DNA from: Myxococcales bacterium
GTDB lineage: Bacteria > Myxococcota > Bradymonadia > REDH01
Length of the DNA stretch: 6,778 nt
Assembly (NCBI GenBank): GCA_018970625.1
Contig: JAGWVZ010000202.1
Coordinates: 1-6,778, forward strand
Reading direction: 5' to 3'
Shown one piece after another: positions 1 through 6,236 of the stretch (positions are counted from its first letter, which is position 1; every line of letters starts with the position of its first letter). The position numbers were made by a program, and so were the translations under genes. The notes under the pieces were generated by a model. That model saw only the letters and a list, made by a program, of their open reading frames with translations. It did not search any database and had not been told where the DNA came from.

Positions 1-1
1 C

Positions 2-745
2 GCGCAGCCGTGGGCCAGAGACCTTGCCGTGGTGTTCGATGCCACCAGCGCGAAGGCGCATGAGCACCACGCAGCCCTGCTCGCTCGTGAAGGTATCAGG
101 GCGGTGGATTTGACACCCGCTGCGGTCGGTCCAGGGGTGGTACCGGTCGCCAACCTGACCGGGCATTTGAACGCTCCTAATGTGAACATGGTGACATGCG
201 GCGGACAGGCGACCATCCCTGTCATCTGGGCAATTTCGGAGCACACGCGTGTCATGTACGCCGAAATTGTGGCGTCTATCGCCAGTCGCTCGGCTGGCCC
301 CGGTACCCGCGCCAATATTGATGAGTTTACGGTCACCACCGCCCGGGCTGTCGAGACGATCGGTCGGGCAGAGCGCGGAAAGGCCATCATTATCCTCAAT
401 CCGGCCGACCCACCGCTCATCATGCGGGACACCGTGCATGTGTTCTGTGAGACCGCCGACCCTCATATTCTGACGCAGGCGGTCGAAAAAGTCGTCGCCC
501 GTGTCGCACGTTATGTCCCCGGTTATCGGCTGGTGCAAAAGCCGGTCTTTGAGGCTTGGTCTGCCGAACCCCTGCGCATGCCCGGTTATCCGGCACAGAA
601 TGGCTGGAAGGTCAGCGTATTTCTGGAGGTTCGCGGCAACGGTGACTACCTGCCACCCTATGCGGGGAATCTTGATATCATGACCGCCGCAGCGCTTCGC
701 ACCGGCGAAGTGCTCGCCTGTGGACCCGGAGCTCACGATGTCTGA
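2..745 (+). CDS. mhpF: Acetaldehyde dehydrogenase (acylating), 5'-truncated by the window edge
   Basis: Converts acetaldehyde, CoA and NAD+ to acetyl-CoA, the last step of the meta-cleavage lower pathway. The open frame runs in from base 2 with no stop, so the GTG at 29 is internal and not the start. Compared with DmpF (about 312 residues, catalytic Cys132), roughly 66 N-terminal residues are missing, including the Rossmann glycine motif. Visible family motifs are VFDATSA, DLTPAA and [14 protein letters not shown], whose catalytic Cys codon is at 197-199. Also present are [31 protein letters not shown] and, near the C-terminus, [12 protein letters not shown]. In this family the enzyme forms a channelling complex with the aldolase encoded immediately downstream, whose start overlaps this stop by 8 nt. 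Other symbols used for the same enzyme are dmpF, bphJ and nbaJ. The family call is very secure; only the start lies outside the window. Confidence 0.96.
   Translation, partial: AQPWARDLAVVFDATSAKAHEHHAALLAREGIRAVDLTPAAVGPGVVPVANLTGHLNAPNVNMVTCGGQATIPVIWAISEHTRVMYAEIVASIASRSAGPGTRANIDEFTVTTARAVETIGRAERGKAIIILNPADPPLIMRDTVHVFCETADPHILTQAVEKVVARVARYVPGYRLVQKPVFEAWSAEPLRMPGYPAQNGWKVSVFLEVRGNGDYLPPYAGNLDIMTAAALRTGEVLACGPGAHDV
728..731 (+). promoter_or_regulatory. Ribosome binding site for the aldolase gene
   Basis: GGAG lies 6 nt before the ATG at 738, inside the last codons of the dehydrogenase gene. It supports 738 as the start over the in-frame GTG at 720, which would only add six residues with no family counterpart. 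Confidence 0.6.
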
Positions 746-1766
746 AACCGTCACCCGACCCCTGATTCAGGATGTCACGCTGCGTGACGGAATGCATGCC
801 ATCGGGCACCAGTATACGGTCGACGACATGGTCAGTATCGCCACCATGCTCGACCGCGCCCGCGTCGACCTGATCGAGGTGTCGCACGGCGATGGACTGA
901 ATGGTAATTCGTTTAATTACGGATTTTCCCGACATACAGAAGAAGAATACATTACCTCCGTCGCCTCCGTGTTGACGCATGCCCGGCTCGCGGCACTACT
1001 GTTGCCCGGTATTGGCACCATTGAGGACATTCGTAGGGCAAAAGAATGGGGCGTGACCACCATTCGAATCGCCACCCATTGCACCGAAGCCGATATCTGC
1101 AGGCAACACGTTGAAGCGGCCCGCAACATGGGGCTGGACGTCGCCTGCTTTCTGATGATGGCGCATCAGATTCCTACCCGTGCCCTTGTGGATCAGGCGC
1201 GGAAAATGGAGTCATACGGCGCGAATTGTGTCTACGTGACAGACAGCGCCGGTGCCCTTCTCATGGAGGAAACGCGCGAGCGAATTGTCGCGTTTCGCGA
1301 CACATTGCAATGCGAAGTCGGGTTTCATAACCACAGTAACCTCGGACTTGGGGTCGCCAATACCGTCATCGCCACACAGTGTGGTGCGCACCGGATTGAT
1401 GCCTCACTCGCGGGAATGGGTGCCGGAGCCGGCAACTGCGCACTGGAAGTATTGATCGCCGTCCTGCATCGCATGGGGATCGACACCGGCGTAGACCTTT
1501 ACCCCCTGCTCGACTGCGCCGACAAAATCGTGCGCCCGTTGCAGCAGCGTCCGGTCATGACCGACGGAAATGCTCTGATGTTAGGCTATGCAGGGGTTTA
1601 TTCTTCATTCCTGCTGCACGCCGAAAAAGCGGCTCGCCAGTTCGGGGTCGACGCACGCGACATTCTGGTCCGACTCGGGGAGCGACGCATGGTAGGCGGT
1701 CAGGAAGACATGATTGTGGATGTCGCGCTGGAGCTTGCCGGCGCACGAAATGCGGAGGGTGCATGA
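738..1766 (+). CDS. mhpE: 4-hydroxy-2-oxovalerate aldolase
   Basis: Cleaves 4-hydroxy-2-oxovalerate to pyruvate and acetaldehyde. It is a divalent-metal class II pyruvate aldolase of the DmpG/MhpE/BphI family with the HMGL-like TIM barrel. At 342 residues it has the family length. The TLRDGMHA motif gives Arg16, Asp17 and His20, matching the catalytic Arg, metal Asp and catalytic His of DmpG. Metal ligands His197 and His199 lie in [57 protein letters not shown] (Tyr288, aligning with DmpG Tyr291) and [15 protein letters not shown] are all present. One oddity is that the residue before HQY, Arg in the homologues I recall, is Gly23 here. The gene overlaps the upstream dehydrogenase by 8 nt and the downstream decarboxylase by 4 nt (ATGA), consistent with coupled synthesis of the aldolase-dehydrogenase complex. 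Other symbols are dmpG and nbaI. Confidence 0.96.
   Translation: MSETVTRPLIQDVTLRDGMHAIGHQYTVDDMVSIATMLDRARVDLIEVSHGDGLNGNSFNYGFSRHTEEEYITSVASVLTHARLAALLLPGIGTIEDIRRAKEWGVTTIRIATHCTEADICRQHVEAARNMGLDVACFLMMAHQIPTRALVDQARKMESYGANCVYVTDSAGALLMEETRERIVAFRDTLQCEVGFHNHSNLGLGVANTVIATQCGAHRIDASLAGMGAGAGNCALEVLIAVLHRMGIDTGVDLYPLLDCADKIVRPLQQRPVMTDGNALMLGYAGVYSSFLLHAEKAARQFGVDARDILVRLGERRMVGGQEDMIVDVALELAGARNAEGA
1754..1759 (+). promoter_or_regulatory. Strong ribosome binding site for the 4-oxalocrotonate decarboxylase gene
   Basis: GGAGGG sits 3 nt before the ATG at 1763 (4 nt if the core is counted as GGAGG). With the ATGA stop/start overlap it favours 1763 as the start. A second in-frame ATG at 1802 is preceded only by a GGCGGCGG run. 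Confidence 0.6.
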
Positions 1767-2599
1767 GCGGCATTGGATTTCTGAACCGTTCCGGCGGCGG
1801 TATGGCCCGGAGCGAAGTGGAACGCATTGCTGACGCCCTTCGGGCCGCCGCCGATGCCGGAACGACGGTGTTACAATCCGAGCTCTACCCCACACCGATC
1901 ACGCTCGAAGAAGCCTATCGGATTCAACATTATCAGGCGACCCGCACCGGGCCGCGTGCAGGACTGAAGATGGGGCTGACCAGCCGCGCCAAAATGCGGC
2001 AGGTCAATGTGGAATCGCCCATCGCCGGATTTCTGCCGCAATCTGCTGCCTGCGACGATGGGGCCCCCATTTCCATGAGCGGAATGGGCCAGCCGCGCGT
2101 TGAACCCGAGATCGTGTTCGTGATGGGCCGGGACGTCGACGGCCCGCTTACTGCAGCTCAGGCGTTCGACGCAGTCGCCTGGGTCGGTATCGGTATCGAG
2201 ATACTCGACAGCCGCTATCGTGATTTCAAATTTACACTTCCCGATGTTGTGGCCGACAATACCAGCGCCAAGAAATTCGTCACCGGCGGAACCTGGCTCC
2301 GCATCGCTGACGTCAACCTCGAAAACCTCGGCATGGTCATGGAGGTCAACGGCATCCCTCGTGGCTATGCCAGTACGGCGGCGATTCTGGATCACCCGAT
2401 TCGTTCGCTTGTCGCGCTAAGCAAGCTGGCCACCAGATTCGATGAGCCAGGATACTCGTGGACACAGCCCATGTTCCCTCTGCGGCGAGGCGAGCTTGTT
2501 CTGGCTGGAGCGCCCATGGAAGCCGTCCCGGTAAAGGCAGGGGATTCGGTCACGATTCGCTGTCAGAAACTCGGTTCTGCCACCGCCAATTTTTGCTGA
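1763..2599 (+). CDS. dmpH: 4-oxalocrotonate (2-oxo-3-hexenedioate) decarboxylase, FAH/hydratase superfamily
   Basis: Decarboxylates 4-oxalocrotonate to 2-hydroxypenta-2,4-dienoate. In this operon the substrate would come from deamination of 2-aminomuconate. The protein (278 residues) belongs to the fumarylacetoacetate hydrolase superfamily that also contains the MhpD/DmpE hydratase. The decarboxylase subtype is chosen because [33 protein letters not shown] and [15 protein letters not shown] match DmpH/NahK as I remember them; MhpD has GRKVGLT and EVVGSRI at these places. Likely metal ligands are Glu114 and Glu116 (VEPEI) and Glu146 (IEILDSRY), with Lys69 in the active-site strand. The N-terminus is about 14 residues longer than usual. 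Starting at the internal ATG at 1802 would give 265 residues, the typical length, but the better ribosome binding site and stop overlap favour 1763. No separate hydratase gene is in the window, so a hydratase should lie outside it. The nitrobenzoate-pathway symbol is nbaG. Confidence 0.9.
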   Translation: MSGIGFLNRSGGGMARSEVERIADALRAAADAGTTVLQSELYPTPITLEEAYRIQHYQATRTGPRAGLKMGLTSRAKMRQVNVESPIAGFLPQSAACDDGAPISMSGMGQPRVEPEIVFVMGRDVDGPLTAAQAFDAVAWVGIGIEILDSRYRDFKFTLPDVVADNTSAKKFVTGGTWLRIADVNLENLGMVMEVNGIPRGYASTAAILDHPIRSLVALSKLATRFDEPGYSWTQPMFPLRRGELVLAGAPMEAVPVKAGDSVTIRCQKLGSATANFC

Positions 2600-2602
2600 G
2601 GT
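2598..2602 (+). promoter_or_regulatory. Ribosome binding site for the HAO gene
   Basis: GAGGT overlaps the TGA stop of the preceding gene (2597-2599) and lies 5 nt before the ATG at 2608, fixing that start and suggesting termination-reinitiation. Confidence 0.6.
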
Positions 2603-2607
2603 AACCC

Positions 2608-3123
2608 ATGGCCCTTTGCGCACCGTTCAATCTGAACGCCTGGATCAACGACAACCGCGACGCACTCAAGCCGCCCGTGATGGCCAGGCGCGTCTTCGAG
2701 GATGCCGAATTTATTGTGATGGTCGTGGGTGGGCCGAATTCCCGGACCGACTACCATATCGATCCAGGGGAAGAGCTCTTCTATCAATTGGAAGGCGACA
2801 TGGTCCTGAAGGTCGTCGACGACGGTGAAATGAAAGACATCGTGATTCGTGAAGGGGATATGTTTCTTCTGCCACCCTGGATTCCCCATTCACCCCAACG
2901 TTTCGCGAACACCGTTGGGCTGGTGGTGGAGCGCAAACGAACCGATACCGAACAGGACGGTGTGCGCTGGTATTGCGAGTCGTGCGGTAGCACCGTTCGC
3001 GAGGCCTGGTTCATTGCTTCGCAGGGCGGATTTCTTCCTCAGCTGAACGCCGCGATTCAGGAATGGAAGACAAACGAATCACTCCGTCAGTGTCCGTCGT
3101 GTGGACACATTCAGAAGCCGTGA
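2608..3123 (+). CDS. nbaC: 3-hydroxyanthranilate 3,4-dioxygenase
   Basis: Ring-opening non-haem Fe(II) cupin that turns 3-hydroxyanthranilate and O2 into 2-amino-3-carboxymuconate 6-semialdehyde. At 171 residues it has the length of the short bacterial/fungal form. The iron ligands are His50, Glu56 ([12 protein letters not shown]) and His94 ([10 protein letters not shown]), one residue offset from those of the Cupriavidus metallidurans enzyme (51, 57, 95). Substrate-binding residues Arg46, Arg98 and Glu109 are kept. A C-terminal rubredoxin-like second iron site is formed by Cys123/Cys126 (CESC) and Cys162/Cys165 (CPSC). The cupin core, including [10 protein letters not shown] and [12 protein letters not shown], reads closer to the animal enzyme than to Cupriavidus. 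The gene lies 8 nt after the decarboxylase gene and 4 nt before ACMSD, which consumes its unstable product. Confidence 0.96.
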   Translation: MALCAPFNLNAWINDNRDALKPPVMARRVFEDAEFIVMVVGGPNSRTDYHIDPGEELFYQLEGDMVLKVVDDGEMKDIVIREGDMFLLPPWIPHSPQRFANTVGLVVERKRTDTEQDGVRWYCESCGSTVREAWFIASQGGFLPQLNAAIQEWKTNESLRQCPSCGHIQKP

Positions 3124-3127
3124 TCGC

Positions 3128-4159
3128 ATGAAGCGAATCGATATTCACACCCATATCCTGCCACCCTCCTGGCCCGATCTTCGCGAGCGATATGGATATG
3201 GCGGCTGGGTTCATCTGGAGCACTGTGGCGCGTGTCGGGCGCGCATGATGCGCGATGGCGTGGTGTTCCGCGAAATTGAATCGAATTGCTGGGACCCAGC
3301 AGACCGCATTCGGGAGTGTGATGAACACGGCGTGGACGTTCAGGTGCTCTCTACGGTGCCCGTCATGTTTGGTTACTGGGCCCGCGCCAACGACACATGG
3401 GATTTGTCACAGCTGCTGAATGACCACATGGCGTCGGTCGTGGAGCAACATCCAGAGCGCTTTGTCGGACTGGGAACGCTCCCCATGCAGGCGCCCGAAC
3501 TGGCCGTAAAAGAGCTGGAACGCTGTATGGGTTCTCTCAAGCTCGCCGGTGTTCAGATTGCTACGCATATCAACAAGACCAATCTGAACGATGAGCAGCT
3601 GTTTCCGTTCTGGGAAGCCGCCGAATCGCTGAGCGCAGCCATCTTTATTCATCCGTGGGATATGATGGGGAGCGGCGATATGCCCGACTACTGGCTTCCC
3701 TGGCTTGTCGCCATGCCTGCGGAGACCACGCGTGCCATTTGCTCGATTCTCATGGGCGGTATTCTGGAGCGATACCCGAAACTACGTCTCTGTTTCGCGC
3801 ACGGTGGCGGCTCGTTCGCCGGCACGGTCGGACGTATCGAACGCGGGTTTCACGCTCGCCCGGATTTGTGTCAGGTCCGCACCAACGTACGACCCTCTGA
3901 ATTTCTGGACAAATTCTGGGTGGATTCGCTCGTTCACGACGAAAGAGCCCTACGACTCATTCTGGAGGTCTTTGGCGAAGACCAGGTTTGTCTGGGCTCA
4001 GATTACCCCTTTCCACTCGGTGAAACGGTACCCGGCACGCTGATCGCCAAAGCCCTTCAACATCCGGGAGTTCGGCGTAAAGTGCTGTGGGAAAACGCTT
4101 TTCGATGGCTGGGAACCGCTCCACCGCGCACGCCAGCCTCGGACCACCCAAACGAGTAG
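3128..4159 (+). CDS. nbaD: 2-amino-3-carboxymuconate-6-semialdehyde decarboxylase (ACMSD)
   Basis: Zn-dependent, non-oxidative decarboxylase of the amidohydrolase superfamily. It converts 2-amino-3-carboxymuconate 6-semialdehyde to 2-aminomuconate 6-semialdehyde, outcompeting spontaneous cyclisation to quinolinate. The protein is 343 residues from the ATG at 3128; an in-frame GTG at 3101 inside the HAO gene is disfavoured because family members start at the MK-IDIH strand. Zn ligands are His7 and His9 (DIHTH), His175 (IFIHPWDMM) and Asp292 ([10 protein letters not shown]), with catalytic His225 (CFAHGGGSF). Arg48, Trp189 and Arg236 match the human substrate-contact positions plus one. The N-terminal third ([50 protein letters not shown]) is far closer to human ACMSD than to the P. 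fluorescens enzyme. The C-terminal 14 residues after WLG extend beyond the usual end. There is only a weak upstream AGAAG, so translation probably depends on the HAO gene 4 nt upstream. Confidence 0.95.
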   Translation: MKRIDIHTHILPPSWPDLRERYGYGGWVHLEHCGACRARMMRDGVVFREIESNCWDPADRIRECDEHGVDVQVLSTVPVMFGYWARANDTWDLSQLLNDHMASVVEQHPERFVGLGTLPMQAPELAVKELERCMGSLKLAGVQIATHINKTNLNDEQLFPFWEAAESLSAAIFIHPWDMMGSGDMPDYWLPWLVAMPAETTRAICSILMGGILERYPKLRLCFAHGGGSFAGTVGRIERGFHARPDLCQVRTNVRPSEFLDKFWVDSLVHDERALRLILEVFGEDQVCLGSDYPFPLGETVPGTLIAKALQHPGVRRKVLWENAFRWLGTAPPRTPASDHPNE

Positions 4160-4162
4160 CAC

Positions 4163-4993
4163 ATGCATGCTGTACGATTCGACTGGTCGAAACCTGTAGA
4201 TATCGCCATTCCCGTCTGCTTCTCGCAGCCCCAGACCCGCGCGTGGGGTATCGCGCCGGCCACACAGCAGCCCTGGCGTGACGGCTCATTTGTCGGCGAA
4301 ATCACCGAGGGCGGCTCTGTAAATTGCCGGGAAATGCGCATCGTGGCCCACTCGGCAGGGACGCACACGGAGTGCGTGGGGCATGTTGTGGCGGACCCCG
4401 TCACCATGGCAGATGTCATCCTTCGACCTGTGTCGCTTGCAGCCTTGATTACGGTCCCCTTGCACCCTCTCGGGGCAAGCGGAGACACCTACGGAGGGAC
4501 GTCGCTCGCAGATGACGCCGTCATTTCAGCCCGTTCACTTCAACATGCCCTGCGCGCTATCGGTAACCCACCAAGCTCCGAATTTGCGACCGGCGCGCTC
4601 GTGTTGCGAACGCAACTCGACGGTGTCACCCGGGTCGGACACGACTGGTCAAACTCCAACCCTCCGTATCTCACCGATCAGGCAATCGACGTTCTGCGCG
4701 ACGCCGGATTTATGGATTTGCTGCTGGACATTCCGTCGGTGGATCGCGAGTGGGATGGAGGCGATCTTCCCTCCCATCACCGCTGGTGGGATTTGCCGGC
4801 AGGTGTGCGACGTCTTCAGGGGACCACCTGCAACAGAACCATCACCGAGCTCATTGACGTTCCAACGACGGTTGCGGATGGGTGGTATGGGCTGTTGCTG
4901 CAGGTGCCCAGCATCGCGTCCGATGCGGTCCCGTCTCGCCCGGTTCTTTACCCGCTGCTCGCATCGGCAAACGATGGTGATACCCATGCCTGA
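4163..4993 (+). CDS. kynB: Cyclase-family protein, probable kynurenine formamidase
   Basis: Probably hydrolyses N-formyl-L-kynurenine to L-kynurenine and formate. It belongs to the metal-dependent cyclase family (Pfam Cyclase) that includes KynB. The metal-site signature is seen as HSAGTHTECVGH (His63, His68, Glu70, His74). Classical KynB has H-T-G-T-H-x-D, so this protein has one extra residue between the first two His and Glu in place of Asp. Later candidate ligands are His205/His206 and Glu229 (NRTITELIDVP), preceded by a PSVDREWDGG stretch. At 276 residues it is much longer than KynB (about 210), with an extended N-terminal region (WGIAPATQQPWRDGSFVGE). This resembles the long variant I recall from Bacteroidota-type kynurenine clusters. 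The functional call rests largely on position: kynureninase follows with an 8-nt overlap, and no other formamidase is seen. It could instead act on another amide or lactone in the pathway. Translation starts 3 nt after the ACMSD stop with only a weak GAG upstream. Confidence 0.75.
   Translation: MHAVRFDWSKPVDIAIPVCFSQPQTRAWGIAPATQQPWRDGSFVGEITEGGSVNCREMRIVAHSAGTHTECVGHVVADPVTMADVILRPVSLAALITVPLHPLGASGDTYGGTSLADDAVISARSLQHALRAIGNPPSSEFATGALVLRTQLDGVTRVGHDWSNSNPPYLTDQAIDVLRDAGFMDLLLDIPSVDREWDGGDLPSHHRWWDLPAGVRRLQGTTCNRTITELIDVPTTVADGWYGLLLQVPSIASDAVPSRPVLYPLLASANDGDTHA
4976..4980 (+). promoter_or_regulatory. Probable ribosome binding site for kynureninase
   Basis: GGTGA lies 5 nt before the ATG at 4986. 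It supports that start; the frame remains open back to 4512, but the upstream part is out-of-frame formamidase sequence with no kynureninase motifs. Confidence 0.45.
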
Positions 4994-6236
4994 GTCTCTG
5001 CTGTCCAGCGCAGCCCGACTGGACGAACAGTTCGGCAGCAGTTGTCGCCGCGAGTCATTCCTGTTTCCACAACATCAGGGTCAGGACGTCATTTATCTCT
5101 GCGGAAACTCGCTGGGGCTGCAGCCCATCACCACACGACAGCTGCTTACCGAAGAACTGGATGCCTGGGCCGAGCTCGCCGTCGAGGGTCACTTTCACGG
5201 CCGCCGCCCCTGGTTTGCGTATCATGAACCCGCGCAGCAGCTGGCAGCACCGCTGGTCGGTGCCCTGCCGCACGAGGTCGTCATGATGAACACGCTCACC
5301 GCAAACCTGCATCTGCTCATGGTCTCGTTTTATCGGCCCACGCCGCAGCGATTCATCATTCTCACCGAAGCGGGCGCGTTTCCATCCGACCGACAGGCGC
5401 TCCGCTCTCAGGCCATTCACCACGGTCTTGACCCCGACGTAGCGGTCGTCGAACTCGTACCCCGGGAAGGCGAAGAGGTGCTGCGCGACTCCGATATTCT
5501 GGATGCCATCGCCCACTACGGGCCCCGCCTCGCGCTCGTCATGATGGCCGGCGTTCAGTTCCGTACCGGGCAGGTATTCGATCTTCAGGCGATCACCGCA
5601 GCCGCCCACGCGGTTGGCGCTCTGGCCGGCTTTGACCTCGCCCATGCGGCCGGTAATTTGCCGCTTACGCTTCATGAGGACGGCGTCGACTTTGCTGTCT
5701 GGTGCTCATACAAATACCTGAACTCCGGCCCCGGGAGTATCGGAGGCGCCTTTGTTCATGACCGCCACGCCGACAGCGCCCTGCCCCGGTTTGCCGGATG
5801 GTGGGGCCACGAGCCATCTACCCGTTTCCAGATGACGGGCGATTTCCATCCGCAGCGCGGAGCTGCCGGATGGCAGCTGTCCAACGTACCGGTTTTTTCG
5901 ACCGCCCCCTTTCTGGCGTCCGCGCGACTCTTCATCGAAGTGGGAATGCAGAACCTTCATGCGCGGTCGGTCGCCATGAACGATTTCTTCAGGGCGGCCC
6001 TGGCATCAGAGCTGCCCGATGTTCAGGTCGTGACCCCGTTGTCGCGGTTGCGCGGCTGCCAACTGAGCCTTCGCGTCCATACCGAGGCGCGCCCTGTGCA
6101 GGAGCGGCTCATGGCTTTGGGAATCGTCACCGATTTTCGGCCTCCGGATATCATTCGAGCCGCGCCCGTCCCACTGTACAATACATTCTCCGATATCGCC
6201 CGGTTTGTCGCCGCGCTGCGTGAGGTACTCGCATGA
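4986..6236 (+). CDS. kynU: Kynureninase
   Basis: PLP-dependent hydrolase that splits 3-hydroxykynurenine to 3-hydroxyanthranilate, or kynurenine to anthranilate, plus L-alanine. At 416 residues it has the usual bacterial length. PLP Lys243 lies in CSYKYLNSGPGSIGGAF after Tyr242, and the cofactor Asp217 with His220 lies in FDLAHAAGN. Phe132 in AFPSD stacks on the PLP ring in homologues. Other conserved stretches are YLCGNSLGLQP, EGHFHGRRPW, GWWGHEPSTRFQM, LSNVPVF (Asn300) and RAAPVPLYNTF (Arg391 for the substrate carboxylate). A monooxygenase downstream and HAO upstream imply that 3-hydroxykynurenine is the physiological substrate. The wording of CSYKYLN, GHE-STRF-M and APVPLYN-F is notably like the human enzyme. 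The start overlaps the formamidase stop by 8 nt, and the stop overlaps the monooxygenase start by 4 nt. Confidence 0.96.
   Translation: MPESLLSSAARLDEQFGSSCRRESFLFPQHQGQDVIYLCGNSLGLQPITTRQLLTEELDAWAELAVEGHFHGRRPWFAYHEPAQQLAAPLVGALPHEVVMMNTLTANLHLLMVSFYRPTPQRFIILTEAGAFPSDRQALRSQAIHHGLDPDVAVVELVPREGEEVLRDSDILDAIAHYGPRLALVMMAGVQFRTGQVFDLQAITAAAHAVGALAGFDLAHAAGNLPLTLHEDGVDFAVWCSYKYLNSGPGSIGGAFVHDRHADSALPRFAGWWGHEPSTRFQMTGDFHPQRGAAGWQLSNVPVFSTAPFLASARLFIEVGMQNLHARSVAMNDFFRAALASELPDVQVVTPLSRLRGCQLSLRVHTEARPVQERLMALGIVTDFRPPDIIRAAPVPLYNTFSDIARFVAALREVLA
6222..6226 (+). promoter_or_regulatory. Ribosome binding site for the monooxygenase gene
   Basis: GAGGT within the last kynureninase codons lies 6 nt before the ATG at 6233, consistent with the ATGA coupled start. 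Confidence 0.55.

Noticed and set aside
1871..2395. 174-codon open frame on the minus strand within the 4-oxalocrotonate decarboxylase gene
   Set aside because: Antisense shadow with no family motifs, while the plus strand is a clear conserved enzyme.
3101..3127. In-frame GTG upstream start for ACMSD inside the HAO gene
   Set aside because: It would add nine residues before the conserved first strand, and its codons encode the conserved C-terminal iron-site region of HAO in another frame.
4162..4199. CATGCATG palindrome at the formamidase start, with a second ATG at 4167 opening a 10-codon frame
   Set aside because: The palindrome is short and arises from the ATG context; the mini-frame is too short and lacks a ribosome site, so chance is the simpler explanation.
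4057..4488. 143-codon minus-strand frame across the ACMSD/formamidase junction
   Set aside because: No promoter, ribosome site or motif; it spans two convincing plus-strand genes.
4773..4792. Imperfect inverted repeat (CCCATCACC / GGTGGGAT) inside the formamidase gene
   Set aside because: It lies in conserved coding sequence with a two-base loop and no T-run, so it is not a terminator or regulator.
4512..4985. Open frame extending kynureninase 158 codons upstream of its ATG
   Set aside because: It overlaps the formamidase gene in another frame, has no kynureninase-like sequence, and 4986 has the family-length N-terminus and a plausible ribosome binding site.
5055..5675. 206-codon open frame on the minus strand within kynureninase
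   Set aside because: Antisense shadow of a well-conserved gene in GC-rich sequence; the translation shows no recognisable domain.
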